This document shows positions 17,550 to 26,277 of a stretch of DNA of 64,000 bases, piece by piece (the stretch's first letter is position 1; each line of letters begins with the position of its first letter). Made by a program: the position numbers and the translations under genes. The notes under the pieces were generated by a model, which saw nothing but the letters and a program-made list of their open reading frames with translations, made no database searches and was not told the DNA's origin. The DNA is from Anaerolineaceae bacterium (GTDB lineage: Bacteria > Chloroflexota > Anaerolineae > Aggregatilineales > Phototrophicaceae). The stretch lies in NCBI GenBank assembly GCA_026708325.1, contig JAPOVC010000025.1, positions 1-64,000 of the forward strand, given 5' to 3'.

Positions 17550-17612
17550 GTCGGAAACAATCAGGGCAACGCGCCCGCCCGTCCAAGCGGGTGGTGCCGG
17601 AAAGGTTGAGGG

Positions 17613-18995
17613 ATGAGCGTCAATGATGGCCGCAGCGCCGTTGACATCGTCGCGGCGCACGCCGCGAATCTGCGTTACGAAGACCTGGGCGCCACGGCGG
17701 TCCTGCGCGCCCGCCAGGTGCTGCTGGATACCATCGGGACCACTCTGGGTGGCTACCAGACGCCTCTGGGACGCCTGACGGCGGACTACGCCGCCCAACG
17801 CTATCCGGGTGAGGAGGCCACGCTGGTCGCCGACGGCCGCGGCAGTACGGCCGAGGGCGCCGCCTGGGCCAACGGCACCATGAGCAAGATCCTCGGCATG
17901 GACGATTCGAGCCGGCGCGCCAGCCACGTGGCCGCCGAACTGGTGCCCGTCGTGCTGGCGTTGGGTGAGCAAGGCAATCTGGACGGGCGGCAGATGATCA
18001 CGGCCCTGGCCGCAGGTTACGACGTTTTCGATGCCATGCAGCCGGCGGTGTGCAACTGGCAGCGCGAGCGCGGCCTCGACCACAAGAGCCAGGTGGGCTC
18101 GATGGCCAGCGCCGTCACGGCGGCGGTCGCCATGGGTCTGAATCAGGAGCAAATCGGCAACGCCCTGGCGCTGGCGATGGACATGGCCAGCGGCACCGAG
18201 CAGTACGTTTACGACGCCGGTCACTGCGATACGAAAGACCTGCTGGCCGGCTACGGGGCGCGCAACGGCATCTTCGCCGCGCGCCTGGCGGAGTTCGGCT
18301 TTCAGGGCCCGCCCGGCGCGCTGGACGGCCCCTATGGCTACTTCCACGCCTTCGGTCCCGGCTACGACCCGGCCTTCCTGGCGGACCTGGCACCGGGCGC
18401 GGGCCTGGCGGGCACGGGCTTCAAGCCGCACGCCGGTTGCCGTCACGTGCACGCCTGCGTCGACGCCACGCAGGACCTGATGAGCAAAAACGGCGGCCTG
18501 GAACTGGACGCCATCGCCTCCATCGAGGTCGACAGTTACCTGCGCGCCGTGACGCCCGACTTTCGCGTCAACCCCGACCCGGCCACCTACGGCCAGGCGG
18601 GCTTCAGCCTGCCGGTGACGGTCGCCGTCGTGCTGCAGCGCGGCAGCTGGTATCGCGAAGACATCGAGACCTGGGACGACCCGAAGACCCGGCAGTTGCG
18701 CCAAATGGTGAAGGTCGGCCTGGCGCAGGACATCGAAGACGCCGGCAGGAACGGCTGCGAGGTGCGCATCACCACGCGCGACGGCGGCAGCTACCAGGGT
18801 CGCGTGGAGTACGCCCGCGGCGAACCGGAAAACATGCTGACGGACGAGGAATTTGAAAGCAAGTTCCGCTATCTGGTGGCTGATTTGCTGCCGGAAGCGC
18901 GCATCATGGCGCTTGTCGAGGCCTGCGCGCGTCTGGAGCAGCTTAATGACGTCGGCGACCTGCTGCGCCTGACCCTGGCCCCGGTCCGGGTCTGA
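17613..18995 (+). CDS. MmgE/PrpD family protein, array member 3 (long-loop form)
   Basis: A 460-residue paralogue with the long loop (DAGHCDTKDLLAG). The core motifs are GMDDSSRRASHVA, HKSQVGSMASAV and GFKPHAGCRHVHAC. The first motif has diverged from the DDTSRLSGH form shared by the other four, with Arg-Arg-Ala in place of Arg-Leu-Ser-Gly context, so the active-site entrance may differ. A small insert-like change (LADLAPGAGLAG) replaces the LGKRGG-type stretch seen in the others. ATG 17613 is preceded by a GGTTGAGGG purine stretch. The gene is 63 bases downstream of member 2 and 83 bases before member 4. Confidence 0.88.
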   Translation: MSVNDGRSAVDIVAAHAANLRYEDLGATAVLRARQVLLDTIGTTLGGYQTPLGRLTADYAAQRYPGEEATLVADGRGSTAEGAAWANGTMSKILGMDDSSRRASHVAAELVPVVLALGEQGNLDGRQMITALAAGYDVFDAMQPAVCNWQRERGLDHKSQVGSMASAVTAAVAMGLNQEQIGNALALAMDMASGTEQYVYDAGHCDTKDLLAGYGARNGIFAARLAEFGFQGPPGALDGPYGYFHAFGPGYDPAFLADLAPGAGLAGTGFKPHAGCRHVHACVDATQDLMSKNGGLELDAIASIEVDSYLRAVTPDFRVNPDPATYGQAGFSLPVTVAVVLQRGSWYREDIETWDDPKTRQLRQMVKVGLAQDIEDAGRNGCEVRITTRDGGSYQGRVEYARGEPENMLTDEEFESKFRYLVADLLPEARIMALVEACARLEQLNDVGDLLRLTLAPVRV

Positions 18996-19078
18996 AGCGC
19001 GGCGGCGAAAGCCCTGGGCGCCGTCGCCACCCCGTGACGGCGTCGTTGCAAGGTGGCTTGAGGCAGAAAGGTTCTTCC

Positions 19079-20455
19079 ATGAATGTGACCACGAAGGCAA
19101 ACGCTGTGGACGTCATCGCTGCGCACGCTGCGACGCTGCGCTACGAAGACCTGGGCGAAAAGACGCTGCTGCGCGCCCGTCAGGTGATTTTGGACACCCT
19201 GGGCACCTCGCTCGGTGGCTACCAGACGCGCCGGGGCCGGATGATGGCGGACTTCGCCGCACACCATTACCCGGGCGAAGACGCGACGCTAATCGCGGAC
19301 GGCCGCGCCTGCACGGTCGAGGGCGCCGCCCTGGCCAATGGCGTCCTGGCCCATGCTTTGGGAATGGACGACACCAGCCGACTGGCCGGGCACGTGGCGG
19401 CGGAGCTGGTGCCCCTGCTGCTGGTGCTGGGCGAACAATTGCGACTCAGCGGCCGCGAGCTGATCACGGCCCTGGCGGTCGGCTACGATGTGTTCGAGGC
19501 CATACAACCGACGGTCAAGGACTGGCAACGCGAACGCGGGCTGGACCACAAGAGTCACGTGGGCTCGATGGCCAGCGCGGTGACGGCCGCGGTCGCCATG
19601 GGCCTGGACCAGGGTCAGATCGGCAACGCCCTGGCGCTGGCGATGGACATGGCCAGCGGCACCGAGCAGTACGTCTACGACGGCTTCGTCTGCGATACGC
19701 TGCTCTCCGGCATCGGGGCGCGCAACGGCATTGAGGCGGCGCGCATGGCGGCCTTCGGTTTCAGGGGGCCGCCAGGGGCGCTGGACGGGCCTTACGGTTA
19801 CTTCCACGCCTATGGCCCGGGCTATGACCCGGCCGCCCTGGAGTCACTGGGGACGCGCCAGGCGCTGGCCGAGACGGGCTTCAAGCCACACGCCGGCTGC
19901 CGCCACGTGCACTCCTGCGTCGACGCCACGCAGGACCTGATGAGCCAAAACGGCAGCCTGGACCTGGACGCCATCGCCGCCATCGAGGTTGACAGCTACC
20001 TGAACGCGATCACGCCTCACTTCCGCGTCGATCCGGAACCGGCAAACGCCTACCAGGCCAACTACAGCCTGCCGGTGACCGTGGCCGTCACGCTGCAGCG
20101 CGGCAGCTTCTACAAGGCGGATATCCAGGCCTGGGACGACCCGCAGGTGCGTCGTTTGCGCCGCCGGGTCAGGGTAGGGCTGGAAGAGGGACTGGAAAAG
20201 GCCGGCAGGAACGGCTGCGAGGTGCGGATCACCATGAATGATGGCCGCAAGTATCGCGGCCGTGTGGAATATGCCCGCGGCGAACCGGAGAACATGATGA
20301 GCGCTGCGGAGTTCGAGGGCAAGTTCCGCAAGCTGGCCGGCGATCTGCTGCCGGAAGAGAGCATCGCCGCCCTCATCGATGCCTGCGATCACCTGGAGGA
20401 CCTGGAGGACGTGGGCCGGCTGGTGCAGCTGACCAGGGTCGGGGTCCCGGTCTGA
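19079..20455 (+). CDS. MmgE/PrpD family protein, array member 4 (short-loop form)
   Basis: A 458-residue paralogue with the short loop (DGFVCDTLLSG), like member 2. The core is conserved (GMDDTSRLAGHVA, HKSHVGSMASAV, GFKPHAGCRHVHSC). The ATG at 19079 is chosen over in-frame GTG/TTG codons further upstream because similarity to the sister proteins begins just after it (NAVDVIAAHAA) and an AGAAAGG purine stretch precedes it. The C-terminal end (LVQLTRVGVPV) is close to that of member 3. With members 2 and 4 short and 1, 3 and 5 long, loop forms alternate strictly along the array. Confidence 0.88.
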   Translation: MNVTTKANAVDVIAAHAATLRYEDLGEKTLLRARQVILDTLGTSLGGYQTRRGRMMADFAAHHYPGEDATLIADGRACTVEGAALANGVLAHALGMDDTSRLAGHVAAELVPLLLVLGEQLRLSGRELITALAVGYDVFEAIQPTVKDWQRERGLDHKSHVGSMASAVTAAVAMGLDQGQIGNALALAMDMASGTEQYVYDGFVCDTLLSGIGARNGIEAARMAAFGFRGPPGALDGPYGYFHAYGPGYDPAALESLGTRQALAETGFKPHAGCRHVHSCVDATQDLMSQNGSLDLDAIAAIEVDSYLNAITPHFRVDPEPANAYQANYSLPVTVAVTLQRGSFYKADIQAWDDPQVRRLRRRVRVGLEEGLEKAGRNGCEVRITMNDGRKYRGRVEYARGEPENMMSAAEFEGKFRKLAGDLLPEESIAALIDACDHLEDLEDVGRLVQLTRVGVPV

Positions 20456-20508
20456 GCCATGCGGGGCGCGATGGCCTGCCGGGCCCGCGAGGGCGGGAAG
20501 TCTCCGCA

Positions 20509-21885
20509 ATGAGCAGGGACAGGTCCCGCAACGCCGTCGACATTATTGCCGCGCATGCCGCGCAAAGGCGCTATGAAGACCTGAGTGAACAAACGGTCAC
20601 CCGGGCGCGCCAGGTGCTGCTTGACACGCTCGGCACGACCCTGGGCGGCTACCAGACCCGCCTGGGACGGCTGACGGCGGATTTCGCGGCGTACCGCTAC
20701 CCGGGCGAGGCGGCGACCCTGGTGGCCGACGGCCGCGGCAGCACGCTCGAGGGCGCGGCCTGGGCCAACGGCACCATGAGCAAGATCCTGGGGATGGACG
20801 ACACCAGCCGTCTCTCGGGGCACGTGGCCTCGGAGCTCGTGCCGGTCGTGCTGGCCCTGGGCGAGCATCTGCAGCTGAGTGGCCGCCAGCTGATCACGGC
20901 CCTGGCGGTCGGCTACGACGTCTTCGACGCCATTCAGCCGGCCGTGTGGGACTGGCAACGCGAGCGCGCCCTGGACCACAAGAGCCACGTGGGCTCGATG
21001 GCCGCCGCGGTGACGGCGGCGGTCGCCATGGGGCTGGACCAGGAAGCGATCGGCAACGCCCTGGCGCTCGCCATGGACATGGCCAGCGGCACCGAACAGT
21101 ACGTCCCGGATGCCGGTTACTGCGACAGCAAGGACCTGCTGGCCGGCCTCGGCGCGCGCAACGGCATCTTCGCCGCGAGTCTGGCGGCGTCCGGTTTTCG
21201 GGGCCCGCCCGGCGCGCTGGACGGGCCCTACGGCTATTTCCACGCCTTCGGTCCGGGTTTCGATCCCTCCACTCTGGAGGGCCTGGGGGAACATCATGGC
21301 CTGGCGCAGACGGGCTTCAAACCGCACGCCGGTTGCCGCCACGTGCACTCCTGCGTGGACGCGACCCAGGCCCTGATGAAGAGCAACGGAAGGCTGGACC
21401 TGGATGCCATCGCCGCCATCGAGATCGATAGCTACCCCCTGGCGATCACGCCCGAAAACCGCGTCAATCCGGAGCCGGGGACGGCCGAACTGGCCGGATA
21501 CAGCCTGCCGGTGACGGTCGCCGTCGTGCTGCAGCGCGGCAGCTGGTACCGGGCCGACATCGACGCCTGCTGGGACGACCCGCTGACGCGCCGCCTGCGC
21601 CGCCTGGTGAAGATCGGGCTGGACGAGCACCTGGTCGCCGCGGACAGCAATGGCTGCGAAGTGCGGGTCACCATGCGCGACGGCGCGGAGTATCGCGGTC
21701 GCGTGGAATACGCCCTGGGTGAACCGGAGAACATGCTGGACGAGGCGCAGTTTGAAGGCAAGTTTCGCTATCTGGCGGGCGACCTGCTGCCCGAAGCGCA
21801 GATCGCCGGGCTCATCGATGCCTGCGGGCGACTTGAAGAACTGGACGACGTCGGCCGGCTGCTGCGGCTGGCGTCGGCGCATTGA
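20509..21885 (+). CDS. MmgE/PrpD family protein, array member 5 (long-loop form)
   Basis: A 458-residue paralogue with the long loop (DAGYCDSKDLLAG, Ser for Thr). Core motifs are GMDDTSRLSGHVA, HKSHVGSMAAAV and GFKPHAGCRHVHSC. It has one extra residue in the late segment DIDACWDDPLTRRL compared with the sisters. The array ends here; an enolase-superfamily gene starts 25 bases later and likely belongs to the same transcript. ATG 20509 has a weak GGGAAG purine stretch well upstream. Like the others it lacks any signal peptide and should be cytoplasmic. Confidence 0.88.
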   Translation: MSRDRSRNAVDIIAAHAAQRRYEDLSEQTVTRARQVLLDTLGTTLGGYQTRLGRLTADFAAYRYPGEAATLVADGRGSTLEGAAWANGTMSKILGMDDTSRLSGHVASELVPVVLALGEHLQLSGRQLITALAVGYDVFDAIQPAVWDWQRERALDHKSHVGSMAAAVTAAVAMGLDQEAIGNALALAMDMASGTEQYVPDAGYCDSKDLLAGLGARNGIFAASLAASGFRGPPGALDGPYGYFHAFGPGFDPSTLEGLGEHHGLAQTGFKPHAGCRHVHSCVDATQALMKSNGRLDLDAIAAIEIDSYPLAITPENRVNPEPGTAELAGYSLPVTVAVVLQRGSWYRADIDACWDDPLTRRLRRLVKIGLDEHLVAADSNGCEVRVTMRDGAEYRGRVEYALGEPENMLDEAQFEGKFRYLAGDLLPEAQIAGLIDACGRLEELDDVGRLLRLASAH

Positions 21886-21910
21886 CCGGAACAGAAACGG
21901 GAGAACGGCC

Positions 21911-23011
21911 ATGAAGATCACCGAAGTACGTTCGACCATCGTCCGCATTCCACGCCGCCGTCTGTTGCTCACCTACTATGGCGGGTCGCCGGATACGGCC
22001 ACCGTGGTGGCGGAGGTGATGACCGACGAGGGCATCACCGGCATCGGCCAGACGATCGCGCCGGCGCCCTTCTACGGCGATTCAGTGGAAGTCATCAAGG
22101 CGGCCACCGACGCCTACCTGGCGCCCGCCATGGTGGGCAAGGACCCCTTCGCCATCGAGCAACGCTTCGCCGAGATGCAGGCGTTGAGCGTGAGCGACTA
22201 CGCCATCACCTCGGTCGAGATGGCCCTGTGGGACCTCAAGGGCAAGGCCCTGGGCGTGCCGGTCTACGAATTGCTGGGCGGACGTTGCAACGCCGGCGCC
22301 CCGCTGCACGCCCTCGCCGACCACGACGACCCCGACGTGATGGCCGAGCAGGTCAACCAGAAGGTGGAGGAGGGCTGGACCTGGTTCAAGGCCAAGATCG
22401 GCTTTGAAGTGGACGAGGACATCGCCATGTACGCCCGCATTCGCGAACTCTGCGACGATCGCGCCCGCTTCCAGCTGGACAGCAACACCGGCTACACCCT
22501 GGGGCAGGCGGTGCGGGCGCTGCCGGTGATGGAACAGATCGGCGGCGTGGGCCTGTTTGAGCAGCCCGTGCGCTATGTGGACGAGATGGCCGTGCTGGCC
22601 GCCCGTCTGAACACGCCGCTGCAGGCGGACGAGATCACGCTCGGCCCGCGCAGCATTTACGAGATCGCGCACGCCGGCGCGGCGCACGTGCTGCACTACA
22701 AGCTGGAGAAGTACGGCGGCCTGCTGCCGGGGCACAAGATGAATGCCGTCGCCGAAGCCGCCGGCCTGGAGATCTCGGTCGCGCCCTATTTCGACATCAT
22801 GGCCGCCGGCGCCGCCCATCTGGCCGCCAGCACGCGCATCGCGAAATGGCGCGCCGGCTTTTCGGACATGACCGACACCCTGCTGGCCGAGCCCTACGAG
22901 CCGGAGCCGGGGGCGCAGGTGCTGGAGCCGCTGGAAGCGCCCGGCCTGGGCGTGGCAATCGACCAGGACAAACTGGCATACTGCGCGGCGCATGACGGCA
23001 ATCTGGGCTAG
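21911..23011 (+). CDS. Mandelate racemase/muconate lactonizing enzyme family protein (enolase superfamily)
   Basis: A 366-residue member of the enolase superfamily, which forms enolate intermediates on carboxylate substrates with Mg2+. The site is complete and of the muconate-lactonizing type: Lys160-x-Lys162 (FKAKIG), metal ligands Asp190 (LDSN), Glu217 (FEQP) and Asp240/Glu241 (ADE), and Lys264 on the sixth strand (YKLEKYGG). Relatives include cycloisomerases, o-succinylbenzoate synthases and dipeptide epimerases; the last would fit the peptide transport context, but the sequence does not decide. ATG 21911 follows a GGGAGAACGGCC stretch; an upstream open extension overlaps the previous gene and is rejected. 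It links the PrpD-like array to the RraA-like gene. Confidence 0.88.
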   Translation: MKITEVRSTIVRIPRRRLLLTYYGGSPDTATVVAEVMTDEGITGIGQTIAPAPFYGDSVEVIKAATDAYLAPAMVGKDPFAIEQRFAEMQALSVSDYAITSVEMALWDLKGKALGVPVYELLGGRCNAGAPLHALADHDDPDVMAEQVNQKVEEGWTWFKAKIGFEVDEDIAMYARIRELCDDRARFQLDSNTGYTLGQAVRALPVMEQIGGVGLFEQPVRYVDEMAVLAARLNTPLQADEITLGPRSIYEIAHAGAAHVLHYKLEKYGGLLPGHKMNAVAEAAGLEISVAPYFDIMAAGAAHLAASTRIAKWRAGFSDMTDTLLAEPYEPEPGAQVLEPLEAPGLGVAIDQDKLAYCAAHDGNLG

Positions 23012-23032
23012 CGACAGGGGTGAAACGCGACG

Positions 23033-23785
23033 ATGAGCGACCAGAGACCGCCCGTAGTCACAGAAGACATTAGCAGGCCGCCGGCGCATCTCATCGAGGG
23101 ACTGAAATACATCGGCAGCGCCACCGCCTCCGCCGAACTCAGCAAGCTGGGCATCCGTGACGCGCAGATTCGCGGCCCCGTGGCCCTGACACCGGGGGCC
23201 TCCGTCGTCGGGCCGGCGCTGACGCTGCAGTGCATGCCGCGGCGCGAGGACATGATCGACCCGGACGAGTACGTGGACCCGCAGCGCCAGTTGCACCGCC
23301 ACGTGCTTTTCCACACGCAGCCGGGTGACGTGGTGGTGGTGGACGCGCGCGGCGACATGGGCAGCGGTGTCTTCGGCGAGATGATGTTGACCTACTTCCA
23401 GGGACGCGGCGGCATCGGCGTGGTCATCGACGGCTGCATCCGTGACTTCGGCCACGCGCGCACGCTGGACCTGGGCCTGTGGCTGCGCGGCGCAACACCC
23501 AACTTTCACACCCAGACCAACATCATGCCCTTCGCCGTGAACCAGCCGATCGCCTGCGGCGGCACGCTGGTCATGCCCGGCGACATCATCGTCGCGGACG
23601 ACGACGGCGCGGTCAACGTGCCCGTCGCCCTGGCCGAAGAGCTGATCCGGACCGCCGGTGAACATGCCGACTGGGAAGTCTTTTCGCGCATGAAACTGGC
23701 CGAGGGCGGCGACCTGCGCAAGTATTATCCGCTGCGGGAAGACGCCCGCGAGGAATACGAAGCCTGGCGCCGCAGCCAGGAATGA
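23033..23785 (+). CDS. RraA-like protein (HMG/CHA aldolase family)
   Basis: A 250-residue protein of the RraA fold. The family includes 4-hydroxy-4-methyl-2-oxoglutarate/4-carboxy-4-hydroxy-2-oxoadipate aldolases, which cleave branched hydroxy-keto acids to pyruvate plus a fragment, and RraA, an RNase E inhibitor. The signature is present as E-x20-R-D (FGEMM to IDGCIRD), close to the D-x20-R-D metal and catalytic motif of the aldolases, plus the VADDDGAV motif near the C terminus. In this setting a lyase role at the end of a carboxylic-acid pathway is more likely than RNase control, since RNase E-type regulation is not indicated. ATG 23033 follows the enolase-family gene by 21 bases. Confidence 0.85.
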   Translation: MSDQRPPVVTEDISRPPAHLIEGLKYIGSATASAELSKLGIRDAQIRGPVALTPGASVVGPALTLQCMPRREDMIDPDEYVDPQRQLHRHVLFHTQPGDVVVVDARGDMGSGVFGEMMLTYFQGRGGIGVVIDGCIRDFGHARTLDLGLWLRGATPNFHTQTNIMPFAVNQPIACGGTLVMPGDIIVADDDGAVNVPVALAEELIRTAGEHADWEVFSRMKLAEGGDLRKYYPLREDAREEYEAWRRSQE

Positions 23786-24951
23786 GACGCAGGACAATGC
23801 GAGGGGGCGCAACGCCCCTGTGGCGCCGCCTGACCGGCTGGCTGCTGCTGCTGGGCGCCGGTCTGCTCTTCCTGGCGACCGGCGCGCTGGTGCTGACCGA
23901 CCTGCTGCCGGTCGATGGTGCGGCGGCGCCGGCCACCGTCGACGCGCCGCCACCGAAGCCGCTTTTGCCTGGCGACAGCCGGCCCGTCCGGCCCGCCACG
24001 ACCGTGAATCTGCCGACCATCAGCCCGGCGCAGCTGGATGTCTTCCTGCAGCGCTCCGTCGTTCCCGGCCCGCCTCTGAGGGACCTGCTGCTGGAACGCA
24101 ACGTCTACGATCCCTTCACCGTCATTCCCGAACGCCAGCGCAGCGAGGTCATCCAGTACACCATCGAGAAGGGCGATACGGTCATCCACATCGCCGAGCG
24201 TTTCGGCCTGCAGCCGAATACCATCGCCTGGTCCAACGAACGCTCGATCATCCAGAGTTTGCGGCCGGGCCGCGTGCTGAACATCCCGCCGGTGGATGGC
24301 GTGTATCACACGGTCATTGGCACGCGCAACATCGCCGAAATCACCCGTTCCTACGACGTGGACGACCCCTGGCTGGTGATTGATTCAGAATTCAACCAGC
24401 TCTTCGGCGCGACGCCGGAAACGGTGCTGCCCAGCGGCACCCGCATCCTCATCCCCGGCGGCGAGGCGGAACAGATCGCCTGGACGCCGCGCGTCCAGCG
24501 CGAGGGCGGCACGAGCCGCAGCGGCGGCAGTTTCGTTTCCTTCGCTACCGGCCAGCCCGGCAGTTGCGGTCGCGTCCAGAACGCCACCGGCAGTTTCTGG
24601 ACCAACCCCATGAGCAGCTACACCATCACCCAGGGCTTTTCGATTTACCACAGCGGCATTGACCTGGCCGGTGTCGTGGGCGCGCCGGTGCGCGCGGCCA
24701 ATGGCGGCGTGGTCATCTTCTCCGGCTGGAACACCTACGGCTACGGCTACACCGTTGTGCTGTCGCACGGGCCCTTCACCACGGTTTACGGTCATCTGAG
24801 CCGCATTGACGTACGCTGCCGTCAACTGGTCGGCGCCGGCCAGGTGATCGGCGGCCTGGGCAACAGCGGCAACTCCACCGGCCCGCATCTGCATTTTGAG
24901 ATTCGCTATCTGGATACGCCGCAGAACCCGGCGGCCACCATCGGCTTCTAG
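23782..24951 (+). CDS. Membrane-anchored LysM and M23 family peptidase
   Basis: A 389-residue cell-wall enzyme. One transmembrane anchor lies at residues about 17-40, followed by a Pro-rich linker. A clear LysM domain is at about 126-169 (YTIEKGDTVIHIAERFG), and a second LysM-like stretch at about 175-227 ends in PSGTRILIPGG. The M23 (LytM-type) zinc peptidase domain is at about 275-385, with HSGIDLAG (His and Asp ligands) and HLHFE. It likely binds and trims peptidoglycan or acts as an amidase activator. The first ATG overlaps the stop of the RraA-like gene (ATGA); ATG 23797 is an alternative. Its place at the end of the catabolic run may be accidental. Confidence 0.88.
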   Translation: MRRRTMRGGATPLWRRLTGWLLLLGAGLLFLATGALVLTDLLPVDGAAAPATVDAPPPKPLLPGDSRPVRPATTVNLPTISPAQLDVFLQRSVVPGPPLRDLLLERNVYDPFTVIPERQRSEVIQYTIEKGDTVIHIAERFGLQPNTIAWSNERSIIQSLRPGRVLNIPPVDGVYHTVIGTRNIAEITRSYDVDDPWLVIDSEFNQLFGATPETVLPSGTRILIPGGEAEQIAWTPRVQREGGTSRSGGSFVSFATGQPGSCGRVQNATGSFWTNPMSSYTITQGFSIYHSGIDLAGVVGAPVRAANGGVVIFSGWNTYGYGYTVVLSHGPFTTVYGHLSRIDVRCRQLVGAGQVIGGLGNSGNSTGPHLHFEIRYLDTPQNPAATIGF

Positions 24952-25802
24952 CCCAGGCTTCCCAGCCAGGCCTCTAGGGCGGGCCGGGTGAGCTCCGGGT
25001 GGCTCAGCGGGAAGAGGTGACCGCAGCCCGGCAAGCTGACCTGGGTTGCCGCTGGCAGCAACGCCCGGGCGCGCTCCAGGGAATCGGCCGGGAAGGTCTC
25101 GCTGTCCGCGCCCTGCAGCAGCGTGGTCGGCATTTGTCCACCCAGACGCGCCAGCGCGCGCCATGGCTCCAGCTCCACTGAAGTGTAGTACCAGGCTTCC
25201 CAGTCCCTGCGCCAGTTGAGTTCAAAACCGGCGCCATCACGGGCGGGGCGCGTCATGCTGCGCGTGTAGGCCCACAGCGCCGCGTCGCTCCAGTCGGCGA
25301 AGAGAGGCTTCGGACGCCAGTAGGTGAAGGCGGCCTCCTGCGAGGCGAAGCGATGCTGCCGCTCCCGCGCCCCCTGCGCCAGGGGCATCTGGTCCAGTTC
25401 AGCGCGATCGCGCAGACCACGCAGCAAGGCCAGGCGTTCATCCGTCAGGATGGCGGGGTCGAGCAGGGCCAGGGCGCGAAAACGTTGCGGCTCGCGCAGG
25501 GCGGCCAGCATCAGCACGACGGCGCCCATGGAATGGCCCAGGGCCACGACCCCGCGCAGATCGTGCTGCGCCATGGCGGCCAGCAGGTCGTCGGCCAGCG
25601 ACTGCCAACTGCCGGGCTCCGCTGGCGGCGGGCCGCTGTCGGGCCACATGGCGCGCGGCGGCAGGCTTAGCAAGCGCCAGTCGCGCGCGAGCGGCGTCAG
25701 CAGGGGCTCGTAGCAGAGGGGCGGGAAGCCGTTGGCCGGCGCCAGCAGCAGGGGCGGGGATGACGCCTGGCCTCCCAACAGTTCCAGCGGGTACTCGCTC
25801 AC
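24948..25802 (-). CDS. Alpha/beta hydrolase
   Basis: A 284-residue alpha/beta-fold hydrolase. The nucleophile elbow is GHSMGA with Ser91, the acid is probably the Asp in LLQGADSETFP, and the His is in GCGHLFP near the end. An N-terminal LLAPANGF strand-turn is typical. The start is set at GTG 25802 because AGGAG lies about seven bases before it; a longer open frame upstream has no similarity to the family. The gene is convergent with the M23 gene and overlaps it by four bases. Its GTG overlaps the stop of a decayed methyltransferase remnant (ATGTGA), so it may once have been translationally coupled to it. The substrate is unknown. Confidence 0.85.
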   Translation of the reverse strand: MSEYPLELLGGQASSPPLLLAPANGFPPLCYEPLLTPLARDWRLLSLPPRAMWPDSGPPPAEPGSWQSLADDLLAAMAQHDLRGVVALGHSMGAVVLMLAALREPQRFRALALLDPAILTDERLALLRGLRDRAELDQMPLAQGARERQHRFASQEAAFTYWRPKPLFADWSDAALWAYTRSMTRPARDGAGFELNWRRDWEAWYYTSVELEPWRALARLGGQMPTTLLQGADSETFPADSLERARALLPAATQVSLPGCGHLFPLSHPELTRPALEAWLGSLG

Positions 25803-25975
25803 ATGCTCTCCTGAACTCGTGACATGACGCGCAGCCGCAGGCCGTTTCCGCCATCCATTGGCGTGGGTCGCGGCAGGAACTGCGCCACCGGGACCTGGAA
25901 GCCCTGCGCCTCCGGCAGTGTCGCACATTCGAATGGCGTCGGGAAGTGCCAGGGGATGCTGTCCGGTTACGGTCG
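25799..25975 (-). pseudogene. Remnant of a class I methyltransferase gene
   Basis: On the minus strand, one frame reads a peptide aligned without gaps over 39 residues with the intact methyltransferase at 29798-30565 (shared stretches EAQGFQV and PRPTP; 21 of 39 identical by eye). A Glu codon of the intact gene is replaced by a TAA at 25967-25969. After the aligned part the remnant jumps to a short tail ([10 protein letters not shown]) that resembles the very C terminus of the intact protein (VRLRVVARLR), so an internal deletion is likely. The remnant ends in ATGTGA, overlapping the GTG start of the alpha/beta hydrolase. Confidence 0.7.
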
Positions 25976-26277
25976 GGCCCGTACGCCGCCACCGGGCATC
26001 GCGGCGGACGAGGTCGCTTCCGGGTCGATTCGACGGGCGATGCAGTCAGGCGGGCGAGTGGATGAGAAGTTTCGAGCTCAGTCCCGGGTTCATGACCGTC
26101 CAGGACTTCATTGTTGAATTGTTAATACATGTCCGAACAACCCCTACTAATTCCAGGTTTCTCTGCTACAGTGCGTTTTACCGGAACATTTGCTGCGTCC
26201 TGCGGTTCCGACCCGAACGCAGGCAGCGAAGCTTCCGTGCAGGTACTGACCGACCGAAATTGTCCGGGGAGACAAAC
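25976..26277. other. Intergenic region upstream of the sugar-type ABC operon
   Basis: About 300 bases without a supported gene. The left end may hold a further few codons of the methyltransferase remnant (PGG-like). The stretch 26108-26175 is AT-rich compared with its surroundings and probably contains the promoter of the binding-protein gene (a TACAGT at 26167-26172 resembles a -10 box), but no -35 box at proper spacing was found. Confidence 0.4.

Noticed and set aside
15987..19100. Minus-strand open frame of more than 1,000 codons across the PrpD-like array
   Set aside because: It runs opposite to repeated copies of the same gene, so its internal repetition only mirrors the real array; no RBS or family signature.
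14701..21885. Mobile element or transposition as the cause of the PrpD array
   Set aside because: No transposase, terminal repeats or target duplications are seen; ordinary tandem duplication is enough.
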